A DNA stretch of 64,000 nt from Chloranthus sessilifolius (lineage: Eukaryota > Streptophyta > Magnoliopsida > Chloranthales > Chloranthaceae): NCBI GenBank assembly GCA_021018995.1, contig CM037588.1:139869725-139933724 (forward strand), in the 5' to 3' direction. The translations under genes were made by a program, and so were the position numbers. A model generated the notes under the pieces. The model was not told where the DNA came from, searched no databases, and saw only the letters and a list, made by a program, of their open reading frames with translations. Shown here in pieces: positions 58,016 through 64,000 of this stretch (its first letter is position 1; every line of letters begins with the position of its first letter).

Positions 58016-61000
58016 CTAAAAGCATTCCTCTTGTGCAGCTCCACTCTTTTTTTGTGGACAACCCCTCCGATTGTGTCCTTTGACGCTACACACACTGCAA
58101 GTACCTTTCCTATCGGTCTCGTGTGCTGACCTATACCGATTTTTTTTGGGGCGACCAGAAGGGTTTCTAGGATGTGGCGGTAGAACTTTAGCGCCCTCAT
58201 ATTTACCACCCCACTCACTAACATCGGCAGTGGGGAGCATAACTTCCTCGTACGTAGCACGATATCTATCAGCCTTAAACCAATCTTCACAATAATCTAA
58301 CACTACAGCCCGCCGATATTTTATTACTGCCAATGCATGGGAGCACGGGAGACCCAACACGTCAAATCGGCGGCAAGAACATGTCTTCAACTCTAAGTTA
58401 ACATTGAATTTTCGAGTAGTAGTCCTGACTGTAAACTCATTCAAGCTGGACGGAGTAGGCCACATATGCGATGCATAATGGGATTGACGACACAAATATT
58501 TTTCTGCGTACTTTGTCAAACCCGTCCCCAAGGCTGCACCATCAAGCTTCCTTCGGTAGAAATATTCGGTTACCTTTTCACACGTCTTTTCAACAATGGA
58601 CGTGATAGGCAAAGCTCTATCGAACTTCAACACAGAGTTCAAAGATTCAGATATATTTGCTGTCAACAAATGATATCGCTTTCCCGGAAAATAGGCCCTA
58701 GGCCATAGATGTTTATCAACACCGTTTAACCATTCCCAGCAGTCAAGGTTGCTTTCCTTCAACCCATCCATTTATGCCTCAAAATCCTGTACCGTAAAGC
58801 TGCGGGCAATTTTCCATAACCAGCTTTGGATAAACTTGCGCTTGAATTTCTTACCAAAGTTATCACACAAGTGCATAAAACAATAACTTTGGTATGCATG
58901 CGGAAAAATCACATTCAAAACTTCCATCAACGCTTTGTTACGATCACTAATGAGAACAAGAGGAGTTTCATCATCAACAATGATCTGCTTACGTACTATA
59001 GTTAAAAACCAACTCCATGCTTCCTTTGTTTCTTCCTCAACTCCGCAAAATGCCAAGGGAACAATCCGTTGTTACCATCAATTGTTGCCAATTAAGAGTT
59101 TACATATATTTGCCTCTTAGATGAGCCCCATCAATTGAGATAATTCGTCGTAATTTTTTTTCCCGATAACTGCGGATCGATGGCCCAAATGCCCAGAAAA
59201 ATCGGAAGAAAGCATTGTCAGGATGCCGGAGTAAAATAGTCACGGCTCCCGGATCTACTCGCTTTAACTCGATGCAATAAGGTGGTAGTAAATTATACGA
59301 TTCATCCCATCCACCAAAAGCATGTTCGAAAGCGATTTCCTTTCCCTTCCACGCTTTAAAGTAGCTAACTTCTACACCAAATTTTTCCTTCAAATCGAAT
59401 ACAATCTCATTGGGTCTCATATTAGGATGTTTGCGGACCCGATTACTAATCTGACTAGCAATCCATTTACTTGATGCCTGTTGATGACCTGAACCAACCC
59501 CCGAAAATAAACATGTATGATGCGGCACATAACTTCTTACTTGGAATGCCAAGGCGTCCTGTTGCTTTGAAGCATGTATACGCCAAGGGCAAGAGGGACC
59601 TGCACACCCTGCTGTAATAAGTGTATTACATGTCTTTATGGGCTTCAACATAAAATTCTTTCTTATAGCATACTCCCTCAGAAAAGTATGAAATACTTCT
59701 TTCGAACGGAATATCGCCCCAACGCTCAAGTTATTAGAGTCATCCTCGCTTTCGTCATCGAAAAAGAATCGAGACTCCGAATCTTGGGAACCCATCGAAT
59801 CGGTCGGAGTCCGCCGGGAAAAGAAGCCTTGGTCGTGATTAAACTGCCCATTCTTTTGACCTTTTGGAGATGCTCTTTCATTCGGCTCCTTATTCGGCTT
59901 CGCCCCGGTAGGACATTTGCCCTTCGTGCATTTTGGGGATACCCTTTCGTTCAGACCCTCGTTCGGCTTTATCCCATCCTCCCTTTCATTCTTCTTACGT
60001 TTCGAGGATATCGCTTCATTACACTCCTCCATCGGCTCCGCCCAATTATATGATGGGTTCTCGTTTAACCCTTCATTCCGCTTCACCCCTTCCTTCACCT
60101 TACATCTTTCAAAGTTGCATTCTTCAAATACCTCATCGACCCCTATAGCATCATCAACACCATCTGTGCTTGTTTCGTCCTCGTCGAAAGAAATACTTTG
60201 ACCATCTCTGGAGACATTATCTGATTCATAATTTGGTAATTCTACCCTGCGATGAACAATCATTAAAGTGATATCAAGTTTAATCGGATATATACTTTAG
60301 GGAATAAAATTAGAGAATACATTTCTCAGTCATCATTTCAATTTGAACTTCAATAACTTTAATAAATTGTAAATCGACATCAAATTGGTGTTTATTGTAA
60401 AACTAAAGAACACATGTGTCCACTAGTACAGACACATCTCAAGATTATAAATTTTGTCCGTTTTTCACTAACCTGTTAACTGGATGATTCGTATCATAAC
60501 TACTGTAGTCAGAGTTTATTGGTGCGAATCTAGGGCGATTTACCCCCCTGCAAACATCATTCTCGTTGTTAGTACCATTGTCATATCAATTCCCTACGAT
60601 TTTGAGTATATGCCTAATAGCTATTATGATGTATGAATAAGTAGAATGATTATATGTTTATCGTAGTTTTTACATCACCTGTCAACTGGGTGGTTTGTAT
60701 CATAGCTACTGTAGCTAGAGTTTATTGGTGCAAATCTAGGGCGGTTTACCCTCCTGCAAACATCATTCACGTTGTTAGTACCCGCTATGTCAGTTCCCTA
60801 TGATTTTGAGTATACGCCCATTAGCTATTATGATATATGAATAAGTAGAACGATTGTGTGTTTATCATAGTTTTTACATCACCTGTCAACTGGATGATTC
60901 GTATCATAGCTACTGTAGTCGGAGTTTATTGGTGCAAATCTAGGGCGATTTACCACCCTGAAAACATCATTCTCATAGTTAGTACCATTGCCATATCAAT

Positions 61001-61482
61001 TCCCTACAATTTTTAGTATAGGCCCTATCAAAGATAGTACAGATACAATCAACAATAACAGATTCGTACCTATTACAGGTACTGACGCACTCCTTCGGTT
61101 TATAATCTACTTTTGATGAACTACCTTTGTGGTTTACACCATGGCCGAATGGGAGGTCGATTACAGGTTTATTTATATATATGATAATATATTCATATTC
61201 CTTTCCAAAACTAGTAAACATCTCCTGAAGATCTCCTTCATCGACTAAGTCGAAGACTAGTGACAACTTAGCTACATTGTAATATGAATATTTGAGGGTT
61301 ATAAGAGACTTATCGCCCATCCAATTTCTCATGACATACATCTCTTGTAAGAATTTCCGAAACGAGATGTCCCTTCTCATCGATTTTTTTCTTTGTTTCC
61401 CCTCGTGATAGTTCGCCACATCTCGATCAATAGTGAGTGTCCCGTCATAACGAAAAATTATCGATACTGTATCAGTTTCCAT
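58016..61482 (-). pseudogene. MuDR-type MULE transposase gene, five exons, interrupted
   Basis: Exons (transcript order) are 61482-61070, 60957-60883, 60753-60679, 60547-60473 and 60246-58016, all joined in the same phase. Exon 1 encodes the PB1-like N-terminal region common in plant MULEs (TVSIIFRYDGTLT, DISFRKFLQEMYVM, DLVDEGDLQEMF). The main exon has degenerate GIKPNEGLNERVSPK repeats, the MuDR DNA-binding region (VGAIFRSKEVFHTFLREYAI), and the catalytic core with Asp in SIDGAHLRGKYM (59130-59132) and Asp in LVLISDRNKAL (58943-58945). A NISESLNSVL segment, a SWIM zinc finger (CSCRRFDVLGLPCSHALAVI, 58330-58381), an AT-hook-like NPSGRPKKNR and a CCHC knuckle (CSVCSVKGHNRRGC) follow. A frameshift with small deletion lies between about 59057 and 59102, and an in-frame TAA is at 58772-58774, so the copy is inactive unless these are sequence errors. 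Terminal inverted repeats were not found. Confidence 0.88.
60473..60957 (-). repeat. Triplicated 75 bp exon with flanking intron in the MULE gene
   Basis: Three copies (60957-60883, 60753-60679, 60547-60473) each encode NRPRFAPINSDYSSYDTNHP or a near variant. Each copy has its own TTTCAG/TTTGCAG acceptor and GT donor, and the intron sequence between copies is also repeated, with a period of about 205 bases. Each exon is 75 bases and starts and ends in the same phase, so any number of copies keeps the frame. Confidence 0.9.
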
Positions 61483-63239
61483 CCTTTATATTGTACCTAC
61501 ATATTACATGTCACAAATAAAGAAGCTCATATATCAAATATATCGATAAGCGGGGTTACTCATTAGCTATGTCCTAACAGAAGTTAACTACTTTAGTATC
61601 GTGCAATTTACCAAATTTTTTTTCTTTTTGTCTAACGGATATCATTTTACGTCCAAATCATCGACATAATATTTCTTGAGATTATGCTCTTGCGATGGTT
61701 TTGGTCAGATATTATTTTCCACGTGGCACGCCACATGAAAAGAGATCCAAGAATCATACTTGACGTGCGCCACAATAAATATGATTCTTTTGGGATATGT
61801 GCCACGTGGAATCAATGTCTCATTGTCTCATTGTAATACATGATCTCCGGATCAATTGTGTAATTTAATGGCCCACTATTTCGATACAGGGATTCTAAAC
61901 TCTCTTGTAATTCAATAGCTGAGTTTCTCCTAAATTTATATAGAAACCCTTTTATTCGGAGCTCTCTTGTTATTTCTTCTCGCTTCAAAGATTTCTTTAT
62001 CTTTGAAAATGTGAGACACGGGACTAAAATTAGAAGATTAACCATATGGACTTTTTCAAATCTCAACTATTTCGAACCTCTATGTGCCTCTTGCATATCC
62101 TTTCAAATCAATAAAATTTAATACAATAGAAAGATACGATTTGACTCTCCTTGCGAACATAATAAGATTATCAAGCAGATGAATAGCATTTTACTTTGAA
62201 GCAGGGGCCCGACATTGCTGGAAGTTAGCTTTTGACAAGTTGATGGGGTGAAAGGATTTTCATAAGTTTGATGATCTATGATGGTAGTGATGCGCCATTA
62301 ATCTAAAAAAATAAATATCAAACACCATAAGAACATAACATAATCAAGACTTCGTACTTTTTCAGCTCTAGGAATGTAGTGGTAGAACAATGAAACTTCC
62401 ACTCTAAGTAAATTTCTTTAGTGATCAACATCCCCGAGTTTTGTCATCTTGCCTTATGGAAGGTATTCTGATGCACCTGAGTTCTATCTGTACACTAATT
62501 ATTCAATGTGTATCAGTCGCACTTAATTATTTGCTCCGTATTTGTATCTAAGGAAGAAAAGAAAGAAAAGTTTGACACAATCCTCAATTGCTTCAATAAC
62601 AGCGATATCAAAGTTGTTCACCACAGGAAGCAAAGAAAGAAAAGTTTGACATAACCCTCAATTGCTTCAATAACAGTGATATCAGAGTTGTTCCTGCTGA
62701 ACACTCACTTGTGAAGAAAGCAGTATGATGCATAAAATTATAACAGGGAAAAGGAGTCCCCAGCACGAAGAGTAATTCTCAAGACACTTTCTTTTACTAA
62801 ATGTCAGCACCTTGTTTGCCTCTCTGTTAGTATAGCCCTTAATGGCTTCAATAACAGCAATATCAAAGTTGGTCCTGCTGAACACTACTTGTTAGAAAAG
62901 CAGTATGATGCATAAAATTATGGCAGGGAAAAGGAGTCCCCAGCACGAAGAGTAATTCTTAAGACACTTTCTTTCACTAGATGTCAGCACCTTGTTTTCC
63001 TCTATTAATATGAGAACTATCAATATTAAAGTTGCTCAATCTAGTTAAACTACATATTCTGTTGAGTCTATTAGGACATCCTGTTCCACAGTTTATATGA
63101 TACCTTATATATGCTATTGGACACATGCAAGAGAAGAAATACTGATGAAAGAATTTTGTTTAATTAGACAAATAATTTACATGCTTCATTAATATTGGCT
63201 AGTTATTTCTTCTCTCATAGGTTTTATTTTTTATTGTAG
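61483..63239. repeat. Intergenic or intronic sequence with local tandem duplications
   Basis: Dispersed-family text lies at 61700-61870 (GTGCCACGTGGAATCAATG, GATCTCCGGATC). Two tandem systems follow: a unit of about 77 bp at 62555-62700 (AAGAAAAGTTTGACA..CCTCAATTGCTTCAATAACA) and a unit of about 180 bp at 62655-63000 (AAAAGGAGTCCCCAGCACGA at 62750 and 62930). Because RSH1 exons begin at 63240, this may be intron sequence of that gene, but no upstream RSH1 exon was recognised. Confidence 0.6.
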
Positions 63240-64000
63240 GCAAATAATTTACGAGTGATGCTCTTGGGCATGGTTGATGATCCTCGTGTCGTTCTTATCA
63301 AGCTTGCAGATCGTCTGCATAACATGCGAACCATGTACTGACTTCTCGACTTATTTGATACTTCTTTGGTCTTACGCTGACTAAATAATTGGTGAATCAC
63401 TCTATAACTTCCACTTATTTGACCTTTACTGTTATACCTTTCCTTTGGATATCTTCCTCTTTTCGTTTAAGCAGTTGACAGTTATAAACTTTTTAATGCT
63501 AAATTTCATAAATCTACGACTTATTGACTGAAGTTTTAGCTTATCGTATTATCATATGGATCACACTCCTAGATGGACTCTTCTTACAGTTATGCTCTTT
63601 CTCTGCCAAGGCTCAAGTTGTTGCACAAGAGACATTAGCTGTATGGTGTTCTCTGGCTTCTAGACTGGGTGTTTGGGCTTTAAAAGTTGAACTGGAAGAT
63701 CTATGTTTTGCTGTTCTTCAGGTCTAAACACTAATACTTTCTGAAATTGAGTTATTGAGCATATGTAGATTAACATATATAAAGGAATTCAAAGCATTAT
63801 AACTTGTATTATATTCAAGGTGATGAAAATGGTATCTGTCAGAATTGACGGATGAAACTTTTGCTATTCTATAGGCTTTCTCCTCTTAATGTTTTTTGTA
63901 TATGCTATTCAACTGTCAATGTAATTCAAATATTAATTTCCCTCATGCAGCCTTATACTTTTTGCCGATTACGAGCTGAGCTGGCTTCCATGTGGAGCCC
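63240..64000 (+). CDS. RSH1: RSH1-type (p)ppGpp hydrolase/synthetase, three internal exons, partial
   Basis: Exons are 63240-63334, 63590-63721 and 63951 to the right edge. They translate to [31 protein letters not shown], then [20 protein letters not shown] and [19 protein letters not shown], then [11 protein letters not shown]. This is the C-terminal part of the HD (hydrolase) domain and its linker in plant RelA/SpoT homologue 1, a chloroplast enzyme that controls the alarmone ppGpp. The wording [20 protein letters not shown] is closer to RSH1 than to RSH2/3. Splice sites are canonical. At the start of exon 2, TATGCTCTTTCTCTGCCAAG is one base short of the length needed to keep the frame (family sequence YALPPAKAQ). 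The copy is therefore either frameshifted or has a sequence error. Upstream exons are not seen in the window; the gene continues to the right. Confidence 0.82.

Noticed and set aside
59574-60053. Plus-strand frame of 159 codons
   Set aside because: Antisense shadow of the MULE transposase main exon.

Overview
This is a gene-poor, repeat-rich stretch of a flowering-plant nuclear genome. The evidence is plant-type intron-containing host gene pieces (RSH1, CONSTANS-type CCT exon, NSE4, RPS29), a MuDR-type MULE transposase, an Ulp1-type protease of the plant transposon-associated class, a Helitron 3' end, a tRNA-derived SINE, and large Ty3 chromoviruses primed by initiator methionine tRNA. Nothing in the sequence fixes the species; the base composition and gene structures are not grass-like.

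Layout. 1-1800: the 5' end of a Ty1/copia element on the minus strand, with a 3 x 263 bp tandem array in its LTR. 2197-2390: a SINE. About 3248-8842: a candidate Helitron with a very good 3' terminus, holding a tandemly duplicated GC-richer piece, a degraded gene fragment, an RTE-type LINE 3' fragment and a MITE. 9142-12621: a multi-exon Ulp1/SENP-like cysteine protease gene. 13039-23046: Ty3 chromovirus A (Tekay/Del-like), both LTRs and a TGGAG target duplication. 23975-24211: an intron-containing RPS29 pseudogene. 25409-44999: Ty3 chromovirus C, flanked by TATGT, whose 5' LTR was entered by Ty3 chromovirus B (25985-36555). All three Ty3 elements are broken.

45000-64000 is a mosaic of small non-autonomous DNA elements with isolated genes: a 103-residue protein with an RNase H1-type hybrid-binding domain and a membrane tail (45910-46221, minus), a two-exon mini-gene carrying only the NSE4 C-terminal domain (53295-53819), an orphan terminal exon of a CONSTANS-like CCT gene (55726-55840, minus), a MULE transposase gene with three tandem copies of a 75 bp phase-symmetric exon (58016-61482, minus), and three exons of an RSH1-type (p)ppGpp hydrolase gene that runs off the right edge (63240-64000).

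The most unusual pattern spans the retroelements. Elements B and C carry an additional, mutually homologous reading frame after pol. Each also carries arrays of a short family-specific palindrome built on TCGA...TCGA, both inside the LTR and just upstream of the extra frame. Element A has neither the extra frame nor the long arrays. This pairing of an element-encoded protein with element-specific repeated sites is the best candidate here for an undescribed system; the functional link is inference.
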